A DNA stretch of 64,000 nt from Nostoc carneum NIES-2107. GTDB taxonomy: Bacteria; Cyanobacteriota; Cyanobacteriia; Cyanobacteriales; Nostocaceae. How positions within the stretch are numbered: the first letter of the stretch is position 1; every line of letters begins with the position of its first letter. Location: assembly GCA_002368155.1 (NCBI GenBank), contig AP018180.1, positions 1,364,001 to 1,428,000 of the forward strand, written 5' to 3'. Below the pieces are notes generated by a model. The model was given only the letters and a program-made list of their open reading frames with translations. It had not been told where the DNA came from and searched no databases. This document shows, one piece after another, positions 48,770-57,066 of this stretch. The position numbers and the translations under genes are program-made.

Positions 48770-49894
48770 TAGCAATCCTAAATGAGTTGTGAAAAAAATG
48801 AACCATACATAAATATTTTGGGAAAATTAAAAACTTGATGATTAGTAACGAGTTCAAATAATCTCTTGACCTGAGAAAAGGATTTACATAAGTGGTAAAA
48901 CTCTCGAATAAATTTTTTAGCGTACAACCAGATGTCTTCTACAGGATTTTGCGTTGGGTCATTGGGTGCAAATCTCATACAAGTAACTTTCCATTCATCT
49001 TCACTTAATCCTTGATTCAGATTATCTAAGTAAGCTTTAAATTCAGCAGAACGATGATAACTAGCTCCATCCCAAATTAAAGCAATACGGCTTTTTGGAT
49101 ACTGGGAAATTAAATATTGTACAAAAGCAATCGCGTTGCTAGAATCACCTTTTTTACAAGGCTTAATTAGAAACTCTTGTGTGTAATAATTTAGAGCGCC
49201 AAAATAGGTTTGTCTTTGTCGTTCATTGATCACTGGAACTTCAATCCGTTCTTTCGTATTTCCCCAAATATAACCACAAATATCTCCCCATAATAGGTGA
49301 CATTCATCTTCAAAAAAAACTATGAGTTCCCCAGATACTATCTCACGCTCATGTGCCGTCAGCCATGCGGTTATTTCTAGTTTTTTTTTAGCTACTAGTT
49401 CTGCGTCTTTTTTAGGATTCTTTTTTTGTGTTTTTTTCCAACTTATATTAGCGTCTTTAAAGAGATCGTAATAGCTTTGATTTGACTCAAATACAACATC
49501 AAAATTATCTTCTACGTACTCCTTTAATTCTGATAAATGCCAATAGTTTTTCTGTTGAAGCCAGTTTAATACTACTTGTCTTTGTGCAGAGTCAAGATAA
49601 CTTTTTGACCCTTTGTATTTTAGCCTCAATCCGGTTATACCCTGTTCTATAAATATATATTTCCATTTGTTTACAAAACCAACAGACACTCCGAGAATAT
49701 TTCCAATCTTTGAATGTTTATAGTTTTGCATCACCATTTGTACTGCCAGTGCCCGTTTTAGTTCTCTGGAGTCTGAGGTAGCCTGAATGAACTCTATCAA
49801 CTCTTCCATTTGTGCTGCCATGCACCCTATCAATGACTTCTAATGTTCACCATATCAACAACTGTGATTTTTCACAAATGATTTAGGATTGCTA
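48770..49894 (-). mobile_element. IS630-family insertion sequence
   Basis: The ends are inverted repeats TATAGCAATCCTAAAT (left, from 48768) and its counterpart ending at about 49896, each flanked by TA, the usual IS630/Tc1 target. It encodes one intact transposase on the minus strand. It sits in the eCIS locus between the coiled-coil gene and the DUF4157 gene and likely separates them transcriptionally. Its ends share 12 bp with the MITE at 59196-59307. Confidence 0.8.
48778..49833 (-). CDS. IS630-family transposase
   Basis: A 351-aa transposase. The N-terminal helix-turn-helix (YKHSKIGNILGVSVGFVNKW) is followed by the DDE domain with Asp176 (IVFFEDECHLLWG), Asp255 (ALIWDGASYHRS) and Glu299 (NDPTQNPVEDIWLY). 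All catalytic residues are present, and the frame is complete, so it may be active. An alternative start at the second or third Met (MAAQMEELIEF) is possible. Confidence 0.92.
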   Translation of the reverse strand: MIGCMAAQMEELIEFIQATSDSRELKRALAVQMVMQNYKHSKIGNILGVSVGFVNKWKYIFIEQGITGLRLKYKGSKSYLDSAQRQVVLNWLQQKNYWHLSELKEYVEDNFDVVFESNQSYYDLFKDANISWKKTQKKNPKKDAELVAKKKLEITAWLTAHEREIVSGELIVFFEDECHLLWGDICGYIWGNTKERIEVPVINERQRQTYFGALNYYTQEFLIKPCKKGDSSNAIAFVQYLISQYPKSRIALIWDGASYHRSAEFKAYLDNLNQGLSEDEWKVTCMRFAPNDPTQNPVEDIWLYAKKFIREFYHLCKSFSQVKRLFELVTNHQVFNFPKIFMYGSFFSQLI

Positions 49895-49933
49895 TATCAT
49901 TAACAATAAGTTGAAAACAGCTTCTCTCAATTA

Positions 49934-50100
49934 CGATCGCAATTTCCAACCCTATAGAGCGATCGCAAACCCTCGCTAAACCAAAAATGTGATCGCAATT
50001 TTAACTCCTGTAGAGCGATCGCAAACCCTCGCTAAACCAAAAACGTGATCGCAATTTTAACTCCTGTAGAGCGATCGCTGATTGAACAAAACCAAAAATG
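49934..50100. repeat. Three 56-bp tandem repeats with HIP1 sites
   Basis: Units start at 49934, 49990 and 50046 (56, 56 and 55 bp), each beginning TGATCGCAATTT or similar, with a central AGAGCGATCGC (HIP1) and an end CTAAACCAAAAATG. The last is diverged. They lie directly upstream of the DUF4157 gene (start 50150). There are no CRISPR-like spacers. A role in expression or as recombination substrate is inference. Confidence 0.75.
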
Positions 50101-50149
50101 CGATCGCGCTAAGAACACCATTTTTATATCTTGACAAAAGGTCAATATT

Positions 50150-51307
50150 ATGAAGCAACAAAATCTGAGGCCAACTAAAAATGCGATCGCTTCCAGTAGT
50201 AGAGAAAGTGCGATCGCTCGAAATTCTCCTCACCCGCTTGAGGAATTGCAAGGTGCGATCGGTAATCATGCAGTCAATCAACTGCTGGCAAATCAACCTC
50301 CTTTAACAGCAAAACCAATATTTCGGGGTTTATCTCCAGAGTTTCGCAGTGATTTGACGCAGATAAACCAACCCATTCAAGCGAAAGAAGCTGATAGTCC
50401 TAGTGTGGAACAAGCGCACACAGAAAACAAAACCGGACTACCAGGTAACCTCAAAGTAGGGATAGAAAACCTCTCTGGGATAGCGATGGATGATGTGAGG
50501 GTTCACTACAATTCTTTTAAACCCTACCAGTTACAAGCATTAGCATACACTCAAGGGACAGATATTCATGTAGCGCCAGCACAAGAACAGCATTTACCTC
50601 ATGAAGCATGGCACGTTGTGCAGCAGAAGCAGGGAAGGGTAAAACCAACGATACAGACGAAGGGGGTAAGGATAAATAACGATCAGGGGTTGGAGAAAGA
50701 AGCAGATGTGATGGGATCTAAAGCTCTTCAAATGAAAAATGATAAATCCACTTTTGAAGTTTTAGATAACAGTCCCGAAGCTGTTGCACAAACAAAAATA
50801 TCAGATATGCAGGCGAGACAGGTGACAGTGCCTCAAGGGAAGGATATTCCAATTAATGCCGATTTTCAATTAGAGTATGAGGCAGATGTGCTGGGGACGA
50901 AAGTAGCGCAGGCTGAAACGGTGAGTGCAATGGGTAAGAACACAACCGTAAGACTAGGGATAGGAAACAATCCAGTCCAGTGTGTTTCAACTGAGAGCGA
51001 TCTAGAGGACAAAGAGACATTGGCAAATAAAAAGGAAGAAGAAAAGAAAAGAAAACTCTCCCAAGATCTATCCTTCTTAACAGATGAGGATCTAGAGGAT
51101 TATGTGTTTCAAAAAGCACGATTTTTAGATCTCTTTGAAAATTTATTAGCTAGAATAAAAGAGAAAGGTGACAGAGGAAACAAATGGAGAGAGCCGATCA
51201 TCGCTGGTCTTGAAGAGGCAATAAAAAACGACTTCAGAGCATGGAACGTAGGCTCCGAGCTACTGCAAAAAAGGCGCGAACTGAGGAAGGCAAGACAATT
51301 TCGCTAA
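50150..51307 (+). CDS. DUF4157-domain putative eCIS effector
   Basis: A 385-aa protein. Residues about 95-165 form a DUF4157 domain, with GIAMDDVRVHYNS and HEAWHVVQQ, which includes the HExxH zinc-metallopeptidase motif (151-155). DUF4157 proteins recur as putative effectors or cargo beside eCIS clusters. Downstream, the motif EADVxGxKA appears twice (near 183 and 249), and the C-terminal 100 residues are strongly charged and helical (KKEEEKKRKLSQDLSFLTDE). No signal peptide is present. Early residues 12-26 are encoded across two HIP1 sites. Cargo or immunity partner is not recognisable in the neighbourhood. Function as toxin or processing domain is inference. Confidence 0.8.
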   Translation: MKQQNLRPTKNAIASSSRESAIARNSPHPLEELQGAIGNHAVNQLLANQPPLTAKPIFRGLSPEFRSDLTQINQPIQAKEADSPSVEQAHTENKTGLPGNLKVGIENLSGIAMDDVRVHYNSFKPYQLQALAYTQGTDIHVAPAQEQHLPHEAWHVVQQKQGRVKPTIQTKGVRINNDQGLEKEADVMGSKALQMKNDKSTFEVLDNSPEAVAQTKISDMQARQVTVPQGKDIPINADFQLEYEADVLGTKVAQAETVSAMGKNTTVRLGIGNNPVQCVSTESDLEDKETLANKKEEEKKRKLSQDLSFLTDEDLEDYVFQKARFLDLFENLLARIKEKGDRGNKWREPIIAGLEEAIKNDFRAWNVGSELLQKRRELRKARQFR

Positions 51308-51571
51308 TGCGAATAGTCAGAGGGTCGTGGGTAATATTCCATCCATCTTTGATTAAGGCATTTTTAGCCTGCTGATGGAAAAAATCTTTAGCCATTGTTG
51401 ATGCTTTTCATCTCGATTGTGGTTAACTTTATTTTATAGGAAAGCTCAGCGTGATCGCTCTCCCATAGCAACCTATATCTTCTCAAGCGATTACACTTCG
51501 ATATGCTAGCGATGCCTGCGGCTGGCTACGCCTACGCATAACCAGTAAATTTGCGTTTACAGACCGAAACA
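51308..51571. other. Spacer with small palindromic repeat
   Basis: No gene is seen. Around 51508-51540 lies GCGATGCCTGCGGCTGGCTA followed by CGCCTACGCA, a dispersed GC-rich cyanobacterial repeat. It separates the DUF4157 gene from the AAA gene. Confidence 0.45.
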
Positions 51572-53716
51572 ATGGTTGACACAACAGAAGCGATCGCGCC
51601 TAATTCTGCACTCAATAACCTACTACCTCTATTGCAGCGTCTAGATCAACTTCTAGAAGGTGCGATCGCCAGCGCCCAACTCGTCTATGGTGCAGAAGCC
51701 GCCACCGATCCCTATCGCGGGATGCACCTTAACCCTGAAGACGTAGAACGGTTGCTGCAACAAAAACCAGCCGCACCCGTATTTCAACTCAACCCACAAC
51801 CGCCCACCGAACCGATTACCGATTTAATCGCCCAAGACTCACCCCTAGCAGAGTTAATCCAGACCTTTGGGCTATCTGATTTTGACATAGATATCATTGC
51901 GATCGCCCTCGCCCCGGAACTCGATCGCCGCTACGAACGCCTCTACGCCTATCTCCAAGATGATGTGAGATGCAAACGCCCCAGCGTCGATCTAGCCCTC
52001 AACCTGCTTTGTGCTTCAGCTGCCGATAAACTAGAGCGACGCAGCCATTTTTGTGCTGATGCACCGCTGATTCGGCATAATTTATTGCACCTGATTTCCG
52101 AAAGCGATCGCAGCAAATCTACCCTTCTCGCCCGCGAATTGCATCTTGATGACCAAGTAATTCGCTTTTTATTACAACAACCCGGATTAGACGAGCGACT
52201 TGCAACTTTCTGCCAACTAATCTATCCTAATACTTCCCTCAACGATTTATATTTAAATGCGGAAATAAAACAAGCTTTAGCAACTTTAATTATCGAAGAT
52301 TGGCAAGCACAAAAACCGCTACAACTTTATTTTCAAGGCTCAGATAAACTCAGCAAGCATCTCACCGCAGAAGCTTTAGCCGCAACCATCAAAGCGCCTT
52401 TACTAACAGCAGACTTAGCCAAAATTGCCGATAACAAAGCTAATTTTGCAGCTACTTTAAACCTGATATGCCGCGAAGCTTGGTTTCAAAATGCCTTGCT
52501 TTATCTAGATGGACTAGATACCTTGCCAAACGACCAGGCTATTTTGTATGCAGACTTGATGAGAGCGATCGCCCAACACAGAAGCATTACTATCCTATCT
52601 GGCATTGAACCCTGGATACCTAATGCTGCTATTCCAGTAGAAGCGATAACCGTATCCTTTCCTGTTCCTAACTTTGCCCAGCGTCGAATCTGCTGGCAAA
52701 CGCAACTCACAACAGCAGGCATTTCCATCGATTCTACAGAATTAGATGCCCTTAGCGATCGCTTTCGCCTCACTCCCCAGCAAATTACCAGTATCGTCAA
52801 AAATACTGGCAATGCAGTTCGTTGGCAAGCCGCAGCACAAAAAAATACTGCCCATAACGTATTATTATTTGCATCTGCCCGCGCCCAATCCGGTCACGAT
52901 TTGACCGCACTAGCACGGAAAATAGAACCTAAATATACTTGGGATGATATAATTCTGCCACCTGAGCATCAAACCCTACTCAGAGAAATTTGCAATCAAA
53001 CCAAATATCGAAATCTTGTACATGAAGAATGGGGATTTGACCGCAAACTCTCCCTAGGCAAAGGCTTGAACGTACTGTTTTCCGGGCCACCCGGAACAGG
53101 TAAAACAATGGCGGCGGAAGTCATTACCCATGAATTGCAGCTCGACCTTTATAAAATTGATTTGTCACAAATCGTCAGCAAATACATCGGTGAAACCGAG
53201 AAAAACCTCAACCGAATTTTTACTGCTGCGGCTAACTCCAACGCCATACTTTTATTTGATGAAGCAGATGCATTATTTGGCAAACGTTCTGAAGTCAAAG
53301 ATGCTCACGACCGTTATGCCAACATCGAAACTGGCTACTTGCTGCAAAAAATGGAAGAGTATGAAGGTGTAGCAATTCTCACTACCAACCTACGCAGCAA
53401 TATGGACGATGCCTTTAGCCGTCGGCTGCGTTTCATTATCGAGTTTCCCTTCCCGAATGAAAAGCAACGCCGCCAAATCTGGGAAAAGGTATGGCCAGAT
53501 ACCACACCTTGCAGTTCAGACTTAAACTTAGATTTGCTAGCGCGTCGCTTTGAGATTGCAGGCGCTAATATTCGGAATATCGCCCTAGCAGCAGCTTACT
53601 TAGCAGCAGACGATGGTAAAGTTATTACTATGGATCACCTGCTCCAAGCTATTCGTCGAGAATACCAAAAGCTTGGCAGAATTGTGATGGAAGCAGATAT
53701 CCTTTTACCCAATTAG
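51572..53716 (+). CDS. AAA+ ATPase of the eCIS (Pvc15-like)
   Basis: A 714-aa AAA+ ATPase. The first 400 residues are a helical eCIS-specific extension; a second, degenerate ATPase-like region may exist around 220-400. The AAA core has Walker A GPPGTGKT (505-512), Walker B with Asp563-Glu564 (AILLFDEADALFGKR), and arginine fingers in DDAFSRRLRFIIEFPFP. In PVC/Afp the corresponding Pvc15 is needed for particle or cargo loading. Start is ATG 51572; the TTG at 51551 is in frame but less likely. It is the last gene of the cluster. Confidence 0.9.
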   Translation: MVDTTEAIAPNSALNNLLPLLQRLDQLLEGAIASAQLVYGAEAATDPYRGMHLNPEDVERLLQQKPAAPVFQLNPQPPTEPITDLIAQDSPLAELIQTFGLSDFDIDIIAIALAPELDRRYERLYAYLQDDVRCKRPSVDLALNLLCASAADKLERRSHFCADAPLIRHNLLHLISESDRSKSTLLARELHLDDQVIRFLLQQPGLDERLATFCQLIYPNTSLNDLYLNAEIKQALATLIIEDWQAQKPLQLYFQGSDKLSKHLTAEALAATIKAPLLTADLAKIADNKANFAATLNLICREAWFQNALLYLDGLDTLPNDQAILYADLMRAIAQHRSITILSGIEPWIPNAAIPVEAITVSFPVPNFAQRRICWQTQLTTAGISIDSTELDALSDRFRLTPQQITSIVKNTGNAVRWQAAAQKNTAHNVLLFASARAQSGHDLTALARKIEPKYTWDDIILPPEHQTLLREICNQTKYRNLVHEEWGFDRKLSLGKGLNVLFSGPPGTGKTMAAEVITHELQLDLYKIDLSQIVSKYIGETEKNLNRIFTAAANSNAILLFDEADALFGKRSEVKDAHDRYANIETGYLLQKMEEYEGVAILTTNLRSNMDDAFSRRLRFIIEFPFPNEKQRRQIWEKVWPDTTPCSSDLNLDLLARRFEIAGANIRNIALAAAYLAADDGKVITMDHLLQAIRREYQKLGRIVMEADILLPN

Positions 53717-53811
53717 TCAAAAAAAGTAGGTAATTACCTTTAGGGAACGCGGCTTTGGCCACAAGTACTGTTTCATCAGGAAGAGGAGAAATTTATAATT
53801 TTCTCGTCCAC

Positions 53812-54807
53812 TTAACTGCATTCACAGGGATACTGTCGCATCATCTGTTGCAAATCAACAGGCTCCCCCGAAGGTGTATAAACAACATTGCCAGACATTG
53901 CTGCAACTATCCTTTGGCGTTTTGCCCATTCATACCAAGCAATTACATCTGCCGTCGCTGTGTTTTGAGGTTTCTTGCCTTCTTTACAAGCTGCGATAAA
54001 CACGCCAGTGGGTGAGTTGACTGATTGCCAAGTTTGGAGTGCTTCTTTGAGATATGCAAGTGCCCCAGGCACATTCACCCAATATTTCTTCACCACCCCC
54101 AAACATGGCTCTGGGTTAATCCGCAACCGCCGCAACTGAGTGCAAACCTCAGCAATCTCGTGCTTACTTGGCTTATCCGTACTTGAACTGACTTCAACTT
54201 CCGGCTCGAAAAATGGGTCTTCATGAGGGTCTATCTCACTCGTTGAGTTATCTTGTTCAATTTCATCAACAAAGCGAGTAATCTGAGGTGGCTCTGGTTG
54301 TGGTGCTTGGCAAACTGGCTCATATTCGCTCTGTTTTACCCCTTCATCCTTTTTTTCCTCAACAGCAGTGTTGTTGTTTTTTAAAAGGTTTAAAGTAGTT
54401 TCAAATGTTGCTGGATTATTCGCACATCTTGTCGAAATATCTGGCACATCTGTGTCAATTTTTTCGCATCGTTGAGAATTAAGTAATTGTGTGAGTTTTT
54501 CCCGATTCAATTGATACTCACAAGCTGTATCCTTGGGAAATTTTTGAGCGGCCTGTTCTTTGATTAAGTCATCAAAAACTAACTCCTTCATATGACGGCT
54601 AATAGTTTCCCGACAGTAACCCAAAATATCAGCCAACTTCTCAAATGTGATTCTGACCCATTCGTGCCCATAGTAGTGCTTACCATCCAGCCAAGACAGT
54701 ATTGCGGCTTTGCACTTCTGGCGACGGTTAAAAGTCGCGAGAAATTCTTGGAGAATATTGACGGGAGTGTGTATTTCTCCGAGTACTGCGGAGGTGAAGC
54801 TATTCAT
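53812..54807 (-). CDS. Winged-helix replication-like protein
   Basis: A 331-aa protein with an N-terminal winged-helix/HTH segment (about 25-100; VRITFEKLADILGYCRETIS, RHMKELVFDDLIKE), a polar acidic middle (130-210) and a C-terminal helical segment (APGALAYLKEALQTWQS). The layout is like helix-turn-helix replication proteins of cyanobacterial plasmids and phages, but the family is uncertain. Its ATG overlaps the AlkB stop by 4 nt (ATGA), so it is the third gene of the antirepressor - AlkB - HTH operon. Confidence 0.6.
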   Translation of the reverse strand: MNSFTSAVLGEIHTPVNILQEFLATFNRRQKCKAAILSWLDGKHYYGHEWVRITFEKLADILGYCRETISRHMKELVFDDLIKEQAAQKFPKDTACEYQLNREKLTQLLNSQRCEKIDTDVPDISTRCANNPATFETTLNLLKNNNTAVEEKKDEGVKQSEYEPVCQAPQPEPPQITRFVDEIEQDNSTSEIDPHEDPFFEPEVEVSSSTDKPSKHEIAEVCTQLRRLRINPEPCLGVVKKYWVNVPGALAYLKEALQTWQSVNSPTGVFIAACKEGKKPQNTATADVIAWYEWAKRQRIVAAMSGNVVYTPSGEPVDLQQMMRQYPCECS

Positions 54808-55403
54808 TTTCTACCTCCCACATGTGGACGAAAAGTTAGATTAATTCTTGTGCCAACCAATTTCTTGGTCTTCGGAACTTGATGCAGGTGCGTGGACTGG
54901 CAACCAGGGTGCATGATCAGCAAACTCCCGTGTTCCAGCCAGAAATCAGTCGGTTTACCTTTGATGGGCTTTATCTGAAATTTCCGCTCCGCACCCAAAC
55001 TTACAGATGCAATCGCTGGATTTAGGCCCATCGATGATTCATTATCTGCGTGCCACCCTATACTGTCTTGTCCACTTCTATACTGGTTGTCAATGACGAT
55101 ACGGAAGCTATAGCCAGTCAGTGAAGTAATTCTGTCCCTCAACTCGGCCAGTAATGAAGTCCAAGGCAGTGGTTTCAGTAGCACGCTCTTGGAATATAAA
55201 TACTCACAACCTTCGTCACCGTAGATGCATTCCAGCCGTGGCACAAGTAAAGTTTTACCTACCATTTTGATTTGATTCTGTTGCCATTGCAGTTTTAGGC
55301 AGTGCTGGTATAACACGCCAGCTTCTTCTTGGCTGAGGAACTCTGGGTAATAAGTGACTGGTAAAACTGGCGCTGGTTCGTTAAAAAGGGACATCTGTAT
55401 CAT
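54804..55403 (-). CDS. AlkB-family 2-oxoglutarate/Fe(II) dioxygenase
   Basis: A 199-aa AlkB-like enzyme that would repair alkylated DNA or RNA bases. The Fe(II) ligands are visible as His118-Asp120 (DSIGWHADNE) and His174 (HLHQVPK), and the 2-oxoglutarate-binding Arg in TRINLTFRP (Arg186 and Arg192). No signal peptide. Its start overlaps the end of the antirepressor frame by 23 nt; the second ATG (MSLFNEP) would give a smaller overlap. Found in phages and plasmids as well as in chromosomes. Confidence 0.88.
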   Translation of the reverse strand: MIQMSLFNEPAPVLPVTYYPEFLSQEEAGVLYQHCLKLQWQQNQIKMVGKTLLVPRLECIYGDEGCEYLYSKSVLLKPLPWTSLLAELRDRITSLTGYSFRIVIDNQYRSGQDSIGWHADNESSMGLNPAIASVSLGAERKFQIKPIKGKPTDFWLEHGSLLIMHPGCQSTHLHQVPKTKKLVGTRINLTFRPHVGGRK

Positions 55404-56142
55404 CTTGTTCTCCTTGTAACCATAGTTTTTTCAGTGCTTCTTTTTTTGCTGCTTCTAACTGCTGTTTCTCCTGGGCTGAGGACTCACCAACGAGCTGCTC
55501 AAATTCCGCCCGTTGTCGTTGCTTCAACTGCTCAGTAGTCACAGCAGGTAATGCCAGTTGCTCATTTGTTCCTTGCTGGGAAGGACGGAAGTTACGACGG
55601 CGGAAGATGTAGCGGAAATGACGTTTGTCCTGTGGGGGAAGCTTTCGCCATACTTCTTCATTCCAGCCTGGAGGGATGAAGTCGGTTGATGGGGGCAGGA
55701 GGTTTTGGATTTGGGATTGCAGCTGGGCAAAGTTTTGTTCTAGTTCTTGAATTCTTTTTTGTAGTTGAGGAATTAGCTTTATTGATTCTTTGGCAATCAC
55801 TTCGCATTGCAGAAAGTATTTGCGGATCTGTCTACCTTGTTCACTCTTAGACAGCATTCCCATTTCTTTAAAACATTCCAGCGTCAAATAAATCTTTTCT
55901 ACTGGTCTACCTGCTTTAGAGTTTTCATCAGAAGTGATGAAAACCTCATAGGGCAGAGCTAAGAGAGATTGCTCTGGAAGTTGTACGAAATAATCGAAAT
56001 TCCGTTCAAAGTATGAAGTTAACATTCTTTTAGCATTACTCTTAGTGCTATATCCAAGCACTGACCAAGCCCAGTCAAAATCTATAATCTGGTTACTGTT
56101 GTGCAACTGTTGAGCCAGTTCAAATGTAAATACTGGTGTCAT
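55381..56142 (-). CDS. AntA/AntB-type antirepressor protein
   Basis: A 253-aa protein with an N-terminal AntA/AntB antirepressor domain (about 10-115): FDWAWSVLGYSTKSNAKRML, YLTLECFKEMGMLSKSEQGR and QIRKYFLQCE are characteristic. A coiled coil follows (LIPQLQKRIQELEQNFAQLQ), and the C-terminal part is Gln/Arg-rich (LPAVTTEQLKQRQRAEFEQL). Such proteins usually come from phages. It heads the minus-strand operon with AlkB and the HTH protein. Confidence 0.75.
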   Translation of the reverse strand: MTPVFTFELAQQLHNSNQIIDFDWAWSVLGYSTKSNAKRMLTSYFERNFDYFVQLPEQSLLALPYEVFITSDENSKAGRPVEKIYLTLECFKEMGMLSKSEQGRQIRKYFLQCEVIAKESIKLIPQLQKRIQELEQNFAQLQSQIQNLLPPSTDFIPPGWNEEVWRKLPPQDKRHFRYIFRRRNFRPSQQGTNEQLALPAVTTEQLKQRQRAEFEQLVGESSAQEKQQLEAAKKEALKKLWLQGEQDDTDVPF

Positions 56143-56314
56143 AAAATTGCTCTAGTTAATAAATTTAAAAAGTATTAGCAGAAACTTCTTTTAGTAGTGC
56201 GTTTGCTACGCCAACAAGACACACTTGCTCGCCTTCAGCTATGCTCACGCACTGTCTTGTGTTTGAAAATAAATTGGAGTGAGCAGCAGTAGAAATTGCT
56301 GCTCACAGTTGGCT

Positions 56315-56578
56315 TTAAGCTGTTACCAATTTTTGACCTTGGGCTGAACCAGAAAGAAGCGATCGCCATTCTCTAGGGCTGAGGTGTTCAAGTAGTCGAT
56401 ATTGCAAATATTCATCAGCTGCGCTCTCAGACAACAACTGCACTGCCTCTGCTGCCGAGTTACAGGGTATGCATTGGTTTTCCTGTGCTGCACGTATGAT
56501 CCACCAGCGACCGTCAGTGCATCCGACTTCGCCAAGTTTTATGTCGTTGTGGTAAATCCACTTTGATCCACCATTAAA
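56315..56578 (-). pseudogene. Small conserved-looking frame without a start codon
   Basis: Reading from 56578 down to the TAA at 56315, an open frame encodes KWIYHNDIKLGEVGCTDGRW, WIIRAAQENQ, CNSAAEAVQLLSESAADEYL and LEHLSPREWRSLLSG. The composition and amphipathic pattern look like a real small protein. After the upstream TGA (56579-56581) there is no ATG, GTG or TTG before residue KWIY; an ATG nearby is in another frame. It is probably a gene whose start was lost by a frameshift. It faces the XRE gene, which starts 5 nt away. Confidence 0.45.
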
Positions 56579-56582
56579 TCAA

Positions 56583-56999
56583 ATGCCTGGATTCGCAACA
56601 ATAAATCAGCTATTTGGCGAATCTATAGGCTGGAGAATGCGAATGGTGATGGCAGAGAAAAATATTCGTAACTCTGAGTTGGCTAAATTATCAGGATTAA
56701 ACCCGACAACCATTTCACGATTAAAAGGATTAGACAAAATTGCAGTGGTTAATGTTAGAGTTTTGACTGCCTTGTGCAATGGGTTAACCAAGGCTTACCA
56801 TGCAAAGGGCGATCAGCGAATAATTACCCCTGGAGATTTGTTTGACTATACTTTCGATCATGATGGCGATCCTACAACCGGGGATCTTCAAGCAAAAACG
56901 CTAGAAAAAGCTGAAGATGGGCAAATATCTAATCCTGGTAAATCATCTAAAACTAATACTCAGGTGGTATGGTTAACGCCTAGTCAGGAAGCATCATAA
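56583..56999 (+). CDS. XRE/Cro-C1-type transcriptional regulator
   Basis: A 138-aa protein with a helix-turn-helix in residues about 20-70 (MVMAEKNIRNSELAKLSGLN, PTTISRLKGLDK). The C-terminal half is polar (LFDYTFDHDGDPTTGDLQAK) with no obvious ligand domain. The start (MPGFATINQLFG) lies immediately beside the divergent small frame, so the two share a promoter region. It probably regulates the accessory genes around it. Confidence 0.8.
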   Translation: MPGFATINQLFGESIGWRMRMVMAEKNIRNSELAKLSGLNPTTISRLKGLDKIAVVNVRVLTALCNGLTKAYHAKGDQRIITPGDLFDYTFDHDGDPTTGDLQAKTLEKAEDGQISNPGKSSKTNTQVVWLTPSQEAS

Positions 57000-57066
57000 C
57001 CATTTTTGTTTCTGGTCAAATTAACGTATTAACCTTGCCATCACTTGAGTTAGAAGAGGTGGATAA

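Noticed and set aside
49934-50100. Possible CRISPR array
   Set aside because: The units are direct tandem repeats with no unique spacers and no cas genes nearby.
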